Source: Planctomycetes bacterium UBA1146 (GTDB taxonomy: Bacteria > Planctomycetota > UBA8108 > UBA1146). Taken from it: a stretch of DNA of 64,000 bases. The stretch spans positions 254,485 to 318,484 of the forward strand of contig DCAA01000026.1 of assembly GCA_002311345.1 (NCBI GenBank). Direction: 5' to 3'. Shown one piece after another: positions 51,928 through 61,500 of the stretch. A program made the position numbers and the translations under genes. Numbering within the stretch: the stretch's first letter is position 1; every line of letters begins with the position of its first letter. The notes beneath the pieces are model-generated. The model had not been told where the DNA came from. It saw only the letters and a program-made list of their open reading frames with translations, and did no database searches.

Positions 51928-53379
51928 ATGGACCCGCAATCACTGCTCTTTCTTCAGAAACATCGAGATGTGACTCGCCGTTGGTTCCTGGGTCAAATGG
52001 GACTGGGAATCGGCGGGCTGGCACTCTCCTCGATGATCACTGAAGAGAGTTCGATTGCGGGCGAACCGTTCCAGGTTCTCTCTGCACCACATTTTGCACC
52101 GCGAGCCCGCCGGATCATCTGCATTCACATGGCGGGTTCTCCTCCGCAACAGGATCTGTTCGATCCGAAACCACTACTTGACGAACTCGACGGGCAACCG
52201 TGTCCCGAAGATCTCATCGACGGCGAGACTTTCGCCTTCATCAAGGGACATCCGAAGATCCTGGCCAGCCCGTACAAGTTTCACCGCCGTGGATCATGCG
52301 GCATGGAAATCTCCGAATTGTTGCCACATCTCGGATCGGTCGCCGATGAGATCTGCCTGATCCGCTCGATGCACACCGATCAGTTCAATCATGCCCCGGC
52401 GCAACTCTTCATCTACAGCGGATCTTCACGGTTTGGCCGTCCTTCGATGGGCTCCTGGCTGACGTGGGGACTCGGCAGCATGAATGAAGATCTCCCTGCC
52501 TTCGTCGTGTTCGTCTCGGGAGACAAGACACCCAGTGCCGGCAAGAGTGTCTGGGGTTCCGGCTTCCTGCCATCGGTCCATCAGGGGGTGCAGTGTCGAA
52601 CCAGTGGCGATCCGGTGCTGTACCTGGGTGACCCCCCTGGAATCGATCGAGACACCAGACGACGTACCATCGATGCCATCCAGGGACTGGATCGCATCGC
52701 CGCTCGACGCGACGAGGATGCGGAAACGCTGACCCGCATCGAGCAGTACGAGTTGGCCTTCCGCATGCAAACTTCCGTTCCCGAGGTGATGGACATCTCT
52801 CACGAGAAACCCAGCACTCTCGCCGACTACGGTGCTGAACCCGGAACCAGTTCTTTCGCCAATAACTGCCTGCTGGCACGCCGTCTCATCGAACAGGACG
52901 TACGGTTCGTACAACTATTCGACTGGGGGTGGGATACCCACGGAACCGCTCCCCACGATGACATCATCACCCAACTGCCGAAGAAGTGTGCCGAGACAGA
53001 CAGACCGGTCGCAGCCCTCATCAAGGATCTCAAACAAAGAGGACTGCTCGATGACACCCTGGTCATCTGGACCGGGGAGTTTGGACGTACCGCCATGAAC
53101 GAGGAGCGTAACGGCTCCAAATATCTGGGAAGAGATCATCATCCCCACTGCTACTCGATGTGGATGGCCGGTGGCGGGGTCAAAGGGGGTCATGTTCACG
53201 GTGAAACCGATCCGCTGGGATACCGCATCAGCAAGGATCCGGTTCATGTCCATGATCTGCAGGCGACCATCCTTCACCTGATGGGAATCGATCACTTACA
53301 ACTGACCTATCCCTACCAGGGCAGGGATTTCCGTCTCACCGATGTGCATGGGAAGGTGGTCCGCTCGATCATCTCCTAG
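51928..53379 (+). CDS. DUF1501 secreted protein, partner of the PSCyt1/DUF1553 protein
   Basis: 483-aa protein. A twin-arginine-type leader (DVTRRWFLGQMGLGIGGLAL) begins about residue 16. Landmark motifs are IICIHMAGSPPQQDLFDPK, GRPSMGSWLTWGLGS, NNCLLARRLIEQDVRFVQL and VIWTGEFGRTAMNE. The ATG at 51928 follows GAGAGG and lies just past the stop of the cytochrome gene; a TTG at 51922 would overlap that stop. This is the second cytochrome/DUF1501 pair in the window, in the opposite gene order from the first. Confidence 0.92.
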   Translation: MDPQSLLFLQKHRDVTRRWFLGQMGLGIGGLALSSMITEESSIAGEPFQVLSAPHFAPRARRIICIHMAGSPPQQDLFDPKPLLDELDGQPCPEDLIDGETFAFIKGHPKILASPYKFHRRGSCGMEISELLPHLGSVADEICLIRSMHTDQFNHAPAQLFIYSGSSRFGRPSMGSWLTWGLGSMNEDLPAFVVFVSGDKTPSAGKSVWGSGFLPSVHQGVQCRTSGDPVLYLGDPPGIDRDTRRRTIDAIQGLDRIAARRDEDAETLTRIEQYELAFRMQTSVPEVMDISHEKPSTLADYGAEPGTSSFANNCLLARRLIEQDVRFVQLFDWGWDTHGTAPHDDIITQLPKKCAETDRPVAALIKDLKQRGLLDDTLVIWTGEFGRTAMNEERNGSKYLGRDHHPHCYSMWMAGGGVKGGHVHGETDPLGYRISKDPVHVHDLQATILHLMGIDHLQLTYPYQGRDFRLTDVHGKVVRSIIS

Positions 53380-53389
53380 CGATGACCAT

Positions 53390-55141
53390 CTAGGGACCCA
53401 GAATCCAGCAACTCTCTATCAGGGATTCAATGACAGCCGGGGTCGGAAGCGGATAGGGCGCCCCAGGAGGAGGACCTCCCTGGAACAGATAGTAAAGAGT
53501 GCTGATCGGATCGTCGATCGCGATGATTTCATCCCCGCCGAAATCACATGCTTCGATGCACCCGGGCACATCGCCGGAGGTGAAAAGGTACTCGAGAGCC
53601 ATCACCGCATCGGCCATGTCGAGAGTTCCGCTGGAGTTGCAATCACCACGCAAGAAGCAGTGCCCGTAACCCTCCACCTCGAAAGCTCCGATATCGCGCC
53701 TGGAACCGAGTGGGCGCACCGTTCCATCGATATCCACATCCGGCAACCCGGCAGGCAGGCTGGTTCCCTCATCGATGGCTGCTGAACAGCTCCCGGGAGA
53801 TCCATCCGGCTCCAGGTCAGCATCCATGACGAGTACCAGCGGATGTTCGATACCGGACTCCTGCAACACGACATGATCGAAGGTGAATCCAGATTGAGAC
53901 CCTGCATGAATACCGGCATCACTGCTGGCCTCGTTGCCATACACGATCGTGTTGATCAGCACCGGCTCGGATAAGTTTTCAGCAGAGATTCCTCCGCCAA
54001 TTCCAGCAGTGGTGTTGCTATCGATGGTGCAGTGAATGAACCCGGGCGCGACGCCCTCGATACAGGCGACCCCGCCACCGGCAACGCCGGCATCGTTGTT
54101 CTGGATGAGGCAATTCTCGAGCAAGGGGCCGGCCAGGATTCTCACCAGGACCCCACCCCCCTTGAGCCCGGCGCTATTCCCGAGAATCCGGGTGCGTCGG
54201 TAAGAAGAGAAATTCTCGAAGGAGTAAATACCCCCGCCATACTCGAGCGCAGCGTTGTCCTGAAAAAGGCACTGCTCGATATTAGCAACGCAAAAATGTG
54301 TGACCGCCAATCCCCCACCGAGACGGGCGTTATTTCCGACAAACTGGACGTTCGTCAGCTCCGCCGTCGAGAACTCGTCGATGACTCCACCACCTCCTGC
54401 ATCAACTGCGGTGTTGTTTTCCACCACCACGTCGCTGATGAAGGCCGTCGATTCCGTGATGAAAAAACCCCCGCCGGATTCGGAGGTGTTCAACAAAAAA
54501 GTACAATCGGTCATCGAAAGCCAGGAGAAATCCGCCGCAACTCCACCTCCCCAGCCATAGGATTCGTTCTCGGCGAACACACAGCCGGAGATGGTGCTGA
54601 CTCCACCCTTGAGGGAGATTCCGGCACCCTGGTTGGCAAAGTTGTCGATGAAGGTGCAATCGATCATGGTGAGCGAAGAATTCTCTGCGTGAACTCCTCC
54701 TCCCCGACTGGCACTATTCTGCGTAAAAATGCAGTTGTCGATGGTCGGATTGCCCGCAGTAACAAGCACCGCTCCTCCACACAGTGCCAGAGGAAGCCCG
54801 CAGGAGGTGCCAAAGCCGTTTTGAATCGTGAACCCTGAAAGACGTGCGCAACTGCCGTCCGAATCCATCAGAACGACACTGTCAAGGATCCCGGCTCCAT
54901 CGAGGATGGTCACTGCTGGACCCTCTTCTCCGATCAACTCGACCTGTTTCCCCAGAAATTCGATGGGGCCCGGATAAGTCCCTGCCGAAACGATGACGCG
55001 ATCCCCATTCTCGGCAGCCGCCATGGCAGCCTCGATGGTTGGATAAATGGAGGGAACCAGACGATCCAGAGCCGAGGCGGAACCTATGCCCGCCACGGTC
55101 AATGCAAGGATCAGTAAGGGAATTAAATTCCTGCGATTCAT
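53390..55141 (-). CDS. Secreted right-handed beta-helix protein with C-terminal dockerin-like module
   Basis: 583-aa exported protein with signal peptide (LIPLLILALTVAGIGSASA). Residues about 30-450 form repeated beta-helix turns with the pattern NxAxxGGGV and a following C-x-F/I (NCIFTQNSASRGGGVHAE, DCTFIDNFANQGAGI, QCLFQDNAALEYGGG), as in polymorphic outer-membrane and pectate-lyase-like folds. The C-terminus carries a dockerin-like pair (FLRGDCNSSGTLDMADAVMA and DEIIAIDDPISTLYYLF). GAGGAG precedes the ATG, and the gene lies 10 bases after the next dockerin-like gene. No catalytic motif was found. Confidence 0.9.
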   Translation of the reverse strand: MNRRNLIPLLILALTVAGIGSASALDRLVPSIYPTIEAAMAAAENGDRVIVSAGTYPGPIEFLGKQVELIGEEGPAVTILDGAGILDSVVLMDSDGSCARLSGFTIQNGFGTSCGLPLALCGGAVLVTAGNPTIDNCIFTQNSASRGGGVHAENSSLTMIDCTFIDNFANQGAGISLKGGVSTISGCVFAENESYGWGGGVAADFSWLSMTDCTFLLNTSESGGGFFITESTAFISDVVVENNTAVDAGGGGVIDEFSTAELTNVQFVGNNARLGGGLAVTHFCVANIEQCLFQDNAALEYGGGIYSFENFSSYRRTRILGNSAGLKGGGVLVRILAGPLLENCLIQNNDAGVAGGGVACIEGVAPGFIHCTIDSNTTAGIGGGISAENLSEPVLINTIVYGNEASSDAGIHAGSQSGFTFDHVVLQESGIEHPLVLVMDADLEPDGSPGSCSAAIDEGTSLPAGLPDVDIDGTVRPLGSRRDIGAFEVEGYGHCFLRGDCNSSGTLDMADAVMALEYLFTSGDVPGCIEACDFGGDEIIAIDDPISTLYYLFQGGPPPGAPYPLPTPAVIESLIESCWILGP

Positions 55142-55151
55142 CGCCTACTCC

Positions 55152-56045
55152 TCAGGGACAGACCGGGCAAGCAGGCGAAGCCACGAGGCAATCGAGATCA
55201 TCCAAATCCGGAAAACTCTCCAGTCCACAATCCGGGAACGGATACGGCGGAGCCACACCGATCCCGAAAACGTAGAAGACCATGTACACCGCATCGGTGA
55301 TGTTCACGAGACCATCGTTATCTCCATCGGCTGCATCCGGACAGGGTGGCGCCGGGCCATTCACAAACAGATAGTTCAAGAGGTAGATCGGATCTCCGAT
55401 ATCGACGATTCCATCGTTATTGACATCGCCACGGATGAAGAGGGCATATGCCGGAACACAGACCTGACCATCGTGGAAATCGACCGGAATGATCGATTCG
55501 TTTTCGATGACCACCCTGTTGGAGAGCGTTACGTTGCCATTGCCATTGATGTTGTCGCAGAACTCGACCGGGTAGCACTGGAAACACTCCACCTCTTCGG
55601 GTGCGAAAAACTCGAAGCGGCCGATCTCTTGCGGGAGGAAAGTCGGAGGAGCTGTCTGACCTGCAAACGGGGGCAGAAAATCGATCAGGATCCCGATGAC
55701 CATCTCCCGACCATCGCCGTCGAGATCATCGTTATCGAACTGGGCATTGACGTATTCGGCACCCACCACTTCGAGCACGGTTCCCTCGATGCTGAAGCTC
55801 CCCGGAACCGCCACCAGCGGGCCGTCGAAGCATGCTGTGATGGTGAATCCCTGGAGATTGCTGGAGGGGTCACTGTAGAAAAAAGAGTAGGTCACGACAC
55901 CACCTGGCTGTATCCGCACGGTGGGATCCCCGTAGCCAGTCCCATCTGCCTTACCCCCGAACAGAACGGTATCGTCCGCTGCAGACGAGGTCATTGCCGT
56001 GACCATAGCCACAAGCAGGCTTGATATAAGCAGATACGACTTCAT
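55152..56045 (-). CDS. Secreted dockerin-like protein
   Basis: 297-aa exported protein. The signal peptide (KSYLLISSLLVAMVTAMTSSAA) is followed by a beta-sandwich of about 150 residues resembling cohesin-like or adhesin folds (VTYSFFYSDPSSNLQGFTITACFDG). The dockerin-like duplication has FIRGDVNNDGIVDIGDPIYL and GDNDGLVNITDAVYMVFYVF, and the protein ends in ASPACPVCP. The ATG at 56045 is used, with AGGA just upstream; a GTG at 56054 is possible. It is upstream of, and probably co-transcribed with, the beta-helix gene. Confidence 0.85.
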   Translation of the reverse strand: MKSYLLISSLLVAMVTAMTSSAADDTVLFGGKADGTGYGDPTVRIQPGGVVTYSFFYSDPSSNLQGFTITACFDGPLVAVPGSFSIEGTVLEVVGAEYVNAQFDNDDLDGDGREMVIGILIDFLPPFAGQTAPPTFLPQEIGRFEFFAPEEVECFQCYPVEFCDNINGNGNVTLSNRVVIENESIIPVDFHDGQVCVPAYALFIRGDVNNDGIVDIGDPIYLLNYLFVNGPAPPCPDAADGDNDGLVNITDAVYMVFYVFGIGVAPPYPFPDCGLESFPDLDDLDCLVASPACPVCP

Positions 56046-56054
56046 GATCCTCAC

Positions 56055-56218
56055 TCCTCACTCCCCACTCCATACTCCCCTATCCGGGTCTCAGTGCGGT
56101 CGGGACATATTCCGCGGAGTATTTCAATATTCACCAATATTAACTGCCTTATCGGTCGTTACGCAATATACAGCATTAAATATATATCGGTGTAGACAGG
56201 AATTTCGAGCAATTGGTC
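56055..56218 (-). promoter_or_regulatory. AT-rich promoter region of the two dockerin-like genes
   Basis: This 164-bp region is strikingly AT-rich within GC-rich DNA, with runs such as ATTAAATATATA. On the minus strand TTGCGT followed after 18 bases by TAATAT is a possible -35/-10 pair, and AATATTG occurs twice 10 bases apart. It separates the rhodanese-ThiF gene end from the dockerin-like gene start. Confidence 0.35.
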
Positions 56219-57319
56219 TTATTTACAATGAGGGCAGTCGGCACGCACCGGAATCTCGATCTCCCGGAACGAGGCATCCATCGCATCAATCAGCAACAGA
56301 CGTCCTCTCAGCACGGTTCCAATACCGAGCAGCAATTTGATCGTCTCGGCCGCCTGGATGGTGCCCACGATGCCCGGAATCACCCCGAGAACCCCGGCTT
56401 CGGCGCAACTGGCGCAACTTCCCTCCGCAGGAGTCACCGGATGGAGGCAGCGCAGACACGGTCCCGAGTGAGCTGGATCGAAGACCGTCACCTGACCTTC
56501 GAAACGATATACACTGCCATGTACCGTCGGGACTCCCTGTTTGACACAGGCATCGTTGATCAGAAACCTTGTATTGAAATTGTCAGCACCATCGAGAATG
56601 ACATCGTGCGCTGAGACGAAATCGTCAACATTTGACTCGACGACTCGCTCGGGAAGCGCCTCGATCTCGATTCCCGGATTGAGGGCCTTCAGTGTCCGTG
56701 CAGCAGCAACCGCCTTCGATTCTCCGATCTCACTGGTGCGATAGAGCACCTGACGTTGCAGATTCGAGGCCTCGACCACATCGTCATCGGCGATGGTGAT
56801 CTTTCCCACTCCAGCAGCAGCGAGATAGAGGCCAGCCGGACAACCGAGACCACCGCCACCGACCAGCAACACGCTGCCGGCCAGCAACCTCTCCTGCCCC
56901 TCGACACCCACCTGCGGAATCGTCAGATGGCGGGCGTAACGGATTCGATCAGAAGCATTGAGGTTGCCCCCCTCGGTCCCAGGTTCCACCGGTAACTCGG
57001 CTTGCAACCACGCCTCGAAACCCCCTCGAAGCGATGTGCAACGACCCCAGCCGTGCTCCCTGAGCCAATCTACCGCCTCTGCCGAGCGAATCCCCTTCTG
57101 GCAATAGATCACCACGGGGGCGTCCTTTTCGAACAGTTGAGAGGCCTTTTGGGGCAACTGTACCAGCGGAACGTGGTGGGCACCGGGCAGGATCCCGGTG
57201 ACCAGTTCCGAAGTTTCTCGGACATCGACCACCCTGGGAACCGCTTCTCCTGCGAGCCACCCGGCGACCTGGTCATGGTCCACTTCGATCGGCATCGGAT
57301 CGGGCAGATTCAGATGCAT
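56219..57319 (-). CDS. moeB: Rhodanese-ThiF fusion, MoeB-like sulfur-carrier adenylyltransferase
   Basis: 366-aa protein with an N-terminal rhodanese domain (active cysteine C73 in VVIYCQKGIRSAE) and a C-terminal ThiF/MoeB domain from about residue 120. The ATP site is VLLVGGGGLGCPAGLYLAAAG, the arginine-containing motif is DDDVVEASNLQRQVLY, and zinc cysteines lie in CLRCLHP and the terminal CPHC. It would adenylate and sulfurate the C-terminus of a ubiquitin-like carrier (MoaD/ThiS type). In the better-known MoeZ/MOCS3 proteins rhodanese is C-terminal, so the order here is reversed. The ATG at 57319 follows GGAAGGGG and is preferred to a GTG at 57382. Confidence 0.88.
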   Translation of the reverse strand: MHLNLPDPMPIEVDHDQVAGWLAGEAVPRVVDVRETSELVTGILPGAHHVPLVQLPQKASQLFEKDAPVVIYCQKGIRSAEAVDWLREHGWGRCTSLRGGFEAWLQAELPVEPGTEGGNLNASDRIRYARHLTIPQVGVEGQERLLAGSVLLVGGGGLGCPAGLYLAAAGVGKITIADDDVVEASNLQRQVLYRTSEIGESKAVAAARTLKALNPGIEIEALPERVVESNVDDFVSAHDVILDGADNFNTRFLINDACVKQGVPTVHGSVYRFEGQVTVFDPAHSGPCLRCLHPVTPAEGSCASCAEAGVLGVIPGIVGTIQAAETIKLLLGIGTVLRGRLLLIDAMDASFREIEIPVRADCPHCK

Positions 57320-57440
57320 CGACACCCCTTCCAGCGTCTTGCCCGGGTCCCGTGAGAGCCTTCTCGTTTCCGTCTCGAACACCCGAGTCCCATCGGTCTA
57401 CACCGTGAGGGCGTCACCGGGAAGAGGCGGACCCGACTAG

Positions 57441-58436
57441 ATGGTGCGAAAACCTCCCGGATACGGGAGAATCGGAGGTCTCCAGACCCCCATCGACCGG
57501 AGGATTATGGACCCAGAACGGATGTTGATCGGCACCGGAGATCGTTCCCCCACCGAGGCGGCTGTCTGCATCGCGGACCGGGCTCGAGACCGTGCAATCA
57601 TCGATGAAACCGAGCATCAGGAATTGATCTCCTGCTTCTCCAGCATCCCGTCTCATGACGGCTGCGGCCTCGATACCCAAGATGCAGAACGTTTCGTCAG
57701 AACCACCCTTCAGCTGGTCGAACTGTGTCTCAGCGAAGATTCCTCGGTTCGCAAGGGATTCGTCAATCCGATCCTGGGCGCGGAACTGGATAAACTCAGG
57801 AAGATCGAGGGTGGAAAGGAGTGGCATCTGGGTCCTGTCACCGAACTGGGACGAAAGGGGAGCGATCGTCGCTTCACCTTCGGACAGGTGAAAGAAAATC
57901 CAGACGATCCTGAAGATCCATCCTTTTTTGGCGGAGCCTGGATGGCCAACTGCGATGGAGTAGAGAAGAGAGTCGTGTTCGCCATCGTTGCCGATGCGAT
58001 CCCGGGCAGCGAAGACTGGATACCGGTGGAGACGACAAACGGACAGGAAAAGCAAATCGAGGAACTGGTTCGTGCTCGGGGAGAACGACCCTGGCAACTT
58101 CAAGTTGAACCGGGCTCTGCTCTGGGTCGGTGGATCGCTACCCTCGCAGGAACCAAAAATATCGGGCAACACGCAGGACACATCCCGCTGGGAGTTCTGA
58201 GTGAGGCGGTACGCCGTGCTTTCGAACCGAGGGGACTGACCAATCTCCTGCTGGGGCCGAGTCGCCGTGACCCCCCAACTCGACCGTGGCATACCGGTTC
58301 TTTTCTGTGCCGCATCGGCGAAAGTTTCGATTTTGAATGGCAGGGGTTTGCCATCGAAGAACGTAGAGACGCCCTCGTCGAAGCACGCTGCGCCATAGGC
58401 ATTCGAGGAAAAATTCTCGGATTGCTGGAATCCTGA
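57441..58436 (+). CDS. Hypothetical soluble protein of unrecognised family
   Basis: 331-aa soluble protein with no signal peptide or transmembrane segment. It is charged and contains LGPVTELGRKGSDRR, PSFFGGAWMANCDGVEKR and QHAGHIPLGVLSEAVRR. No family came to mind. A long open frame also exists on the opposite strand (57414-58442), but the plus-strand product has the residue balance and G/C-ending codons of its neighbours. The start is uncertain: ATG at 57441, or ATG at 57507 which has GGAGG just 3 bases upstream. It is divergent from the rhodanese-ThiF gene. A hairpin follows its stop. Confidence 0.65.
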   Translation: MVRKPPGYGRIGGLQTPIDRRIMDPERMLIGTGDRSPTEAAVCIADRARDRAIIDETEHQELISCFSSIPSHDGCGLDTQDAERFVRTTLQLVELCLSEDSSVRKGFVNPILGAELDKLRKIEGGKEWHLGPVTELGRKGSDRRFTFGQVKENPDDPEDPSFFGGAWMANCDGVEKRVVFAIVADAIPGSEDWIPVETTNGQEKQIEELVRARGERPWQLQVEPGSALGRWIATLAGTKNIGQHAGHIPLGVLSEAVRRAFEPRGLTNLLLGPSRRDPPTRPWHTGSFLCRIGESFDFEWQGFAIEERRDALVEARCAIGIRGKILGLLES

Positions 58437-58444
58437 CTCCACGA

Positions 58445-58461
58445 CCGACGTTCAGCGTCGG
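58445..58461 (+). terminator. Hairpin after the hypothetical gene
   Basis: CCGACG, a TTCAG loop and CGTCGG make a perfect 6-bp stem starting 9 bases after the stop codon at 58436. No T-run follows, so intrinsic termination is uncertain. Confidence 0.35.
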
Positions 58462-58470
58462 GAGCCGCGC

Positions 58471-58498
58471 TTGATTGGACCTTCAATCGCTCTAGGAT
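58471..58498 (+). promoter_or_regulatory. Candidate sigma-70 promoter of the macroglobulin-like gene
   Basis: TTGATT, a 16-base spacer and TAGGAT lie 86 bases before the ATG at 58584. They sit directly after the preceding hairpin, in the only non-coding stretch upstream of the gene. Confidence 0.35.
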
Positions 58499-58583
58499 GG
58501 TGGCGAGTCCGGAGTTCGGCTTGTCCCGCACCGAAATTCCAGTCGTCCACTGGTATCCCCCTCTGGACCCCATCGGAGGCCTC

Positions 58584-61500
58584 ATGACACAACGATCCCC
58601 CATTTTCCTCATCTCAATACTGACCACGATCCTCGCTCTGGCACCATTCTCGGGCGTCCTCGGTGCCGATGGCGCTGGACTCGAGGTGCCCGGGATGCCT
58701 GTACCTGAAAATCTGAGAAATGCCCTCGTCCAGGGATCGGTCGATAGCGCCCTGGAATTGCTTGATGGGCTCGAGCAGGAACAACCCGATCGCCGCGATG
58801 ACTGGCTGCTGTTTCGCTCCGTCATCCTCCAGCGTGGCGAGCGACTCGAACACGCCATCGAGGCGTTGAAGGTGCTGGAGACATCGTATCCCGACAGTCC
58901 CTGGTTCTACAAGGCGAGGCTGACTCGCAGCAAAATCCTGATGAGACTCGAGCGATATGGCGAGGCACAGAAGATCATCGAGGAAGAAACCTCACGACTG
59001 CGCTCGGGGAAACGCATCGAAGAACTGGCAAAAATACTGATCGAGGTCGCCGATCGCATCTCGAAGGAGCCGGATCCAACCATCCCTGACCCCAAAGAGC
59101 CACAGTACGCACGCGCCCGCGAACTGTACACTCAGGCCGCAGATCTTGTCCCCCCTGTATCGCTGCTCGAGGAGTCTCTTTACGGTCTGGTGCGATGCTC
59201 GGTACAGATGAAGATCGCCTCGCATCTGTTGATCAGCGATGCTGATCGATACCTGGCGATTTTCGATCCTCGTAATGGAGATGGTGAAGTTGGAACCCAT
59301 CTGTTCGATGTGCTACTGGCGCGCGCAAAGGCCAAGAGTGGAGTGGTGTCACGTCGTGAACTCCAGGACCTCGTGGCAGTTATCGATGCAAGTCTCGCCG
59401 GTGAAGATCCATGGGGAGATCGCTTTCAGGGAGACCTGGCTGCATCACTGCGAGGTGTGCGTGGCGATGCGCTGCTGGCGATCGTCGGAACTTACAGTTC
59501 GGTCGATCTGAGAATCGCTGCACTGCGTCGATTCATCGATGAAGCACCCGATCATCCGGAACGAATTCGGTCCGGTTTCCGGATCGGAGAAATGTTGCGA
59601 GATGATGGCCAATCAGAGGCGGCACTGAGCCACTGGAGAGGGTTCATCGAGGCTCAGATCCCCGGAGATGCTGCCTTGCTGGAACAGTTGAAAAGATCTG
59701 CTCAGTTCAAAATCGGACAACTGCTGTGGCAGATGGAACAACTCGACGATTCCCGCGCAGCCTTCGTTGAATACGGACGCCGCGCCCCGGATGGTCCTGA
59801 CTGGGCCGCATCACAACAGGCGATCATCAACATCGATGCCCGCAGCGGAGAGAGATTCCTCGACGATTCGCAATGGCAAGATGGAAGAAACGCCATCCGA
59901 GAGTTCGCCAGCCGTTATCCGCTCAATCGAAAAACTCTTCCCTTGCTGCTTCGTAGTGCCCTCTCCCATTCGCTCGAGGCCAAGATACTGCAAAAAAACC
60001 GAACTATCTCGGAACTCAGTGAAACCGAAAGAACCACCACCGAATCGCTGTTCGAGCAGAGCATCGCTGACCTCAAGCGGCTCAGCGGCAAGTATCCAGA
60101 TACCAACGAAGGAGTGCGCGCCAAGTTCAATATCGCCATGATTCTCGAAACTTCTTTGATACGACTGGAGGAATCAGTCGTCGCATACCGTGAATGCTTC
60201 GGCACCGCCGTGGAGCGCTCTGCAAGGGAGCGACTCCGAGAACTGACCCAGAAAAGCCTACAAATCGACACCGATCGATTGCTTCGATCAAATGAAGCGG
60301 CCTCCTTCTCGCTCGATGTTCGCAACATCGAAAAGGTCGAGGTGAAGATCTACCCGCTCGACATCGAGGCCTACTTTCGTAAGTATCACTCGCGTGATGA
60401 AGTCGAACAACTCGATCTCGATCTGATCGACCCGTGGAAGACGGTTGAACTGGAGATCGAGAATTACGCCCAGTACCGCCCGTGCCATCAATTGGTCGAA
60501 CTTCCCGTCGAAGGATCGGGAACCTGGGCCGTGATGGTTTCTTCGGAGAAGTTACAAACCACCACGCTGGTGGTACGAACCGATCTCGACATCATCGTCA
60601 AGGCAGGCCGTAGAGAAGTTCTGGTCTATGCCCAGGACATGCTCGAGAAGACACCCGCAGCGGGAGTCGATGTCCTCATCGCCATTCCCGGGGCAGATGA
60701 TCAACGCGTTCTCCAGGAGGTGAAGACCGGATCGGACGGAATCGTCCGGATCAAATATGAAAAACTGGCCAGATCTGCCGATGTGAAGGTACTGGCGCTA
60801 CGCGGTGGTGATTCCGCAGTGACCGGACTCGGTCTCGATGGCACCATCCTCGCCTCGGGAGTATCCCCACGAGGGCAATTCCTCACCGACCGTGCCACCT
60901 ATCGACCGGGAGACACGGTTCACTGGCGTGCAGTGGTACGCGATGTGGTCGATGGTCGCTGGCATAACCCGGCCGGACTCGAGTGCCATCTCTCTCTGCT
61001 CACCCCGGGCGGTGTCGTGATACTCGGGAACAAGACTCTCTTTAAACCTGCAGGAACCGTGTCGGATTCCTACACCTTGCCTGTCGATGCACCCCACGGC
61101 AGCTGGACCATCGTCGTGCGCAGTCCCGAGGGCATCATCCATCGCCAATCCTTCAATGTTGAAGACATCACTCCTCTCGCCGTCGATCTTCGCATCGAAC
61201 CGAAACGGATGGTCTATGTTCGAGGAGAGGTGATCGAGGCGACCATTTCAGCCAGAACCTGGTACGGGGAACCACTGGCAGGAACCGCGATCGTCGTCTA
61301 CTTCAACGACGGCCGCCAGGAGAGATACGTTCTCGATAAAGACGGTCAGGTACAAATCGAACAGGACAGTCGTGATGAACTCGGCTCCGAGGTGGGGCTG
61401 ACGGCGCATATTCCTGAATACGGACTGAGTCGTTCCGCTAGCGTCATTCTTGCCGATGCGATGTGGCAACTGGCACTGCAGATCCCACGAGAGAACGGCG

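Noticed and set aside
53380..53400. Search for a bidirectional terminator between the convergent DUF1501 and beta-helix genes
   Set aside because: Only 10 bases separate the stops, and I found no hairpin with a T-run.
57414..58442. Minus-strand open frame of 342 codons opposite the hypothetical gene at 57441
   Set aside because: Its product is Ser/Arg/Phe-rich with irregular composition. The plus-strand frame has the residue balance and codon endings of neighbouring genes. Confidence is only moderate because neither product has a recognised family.
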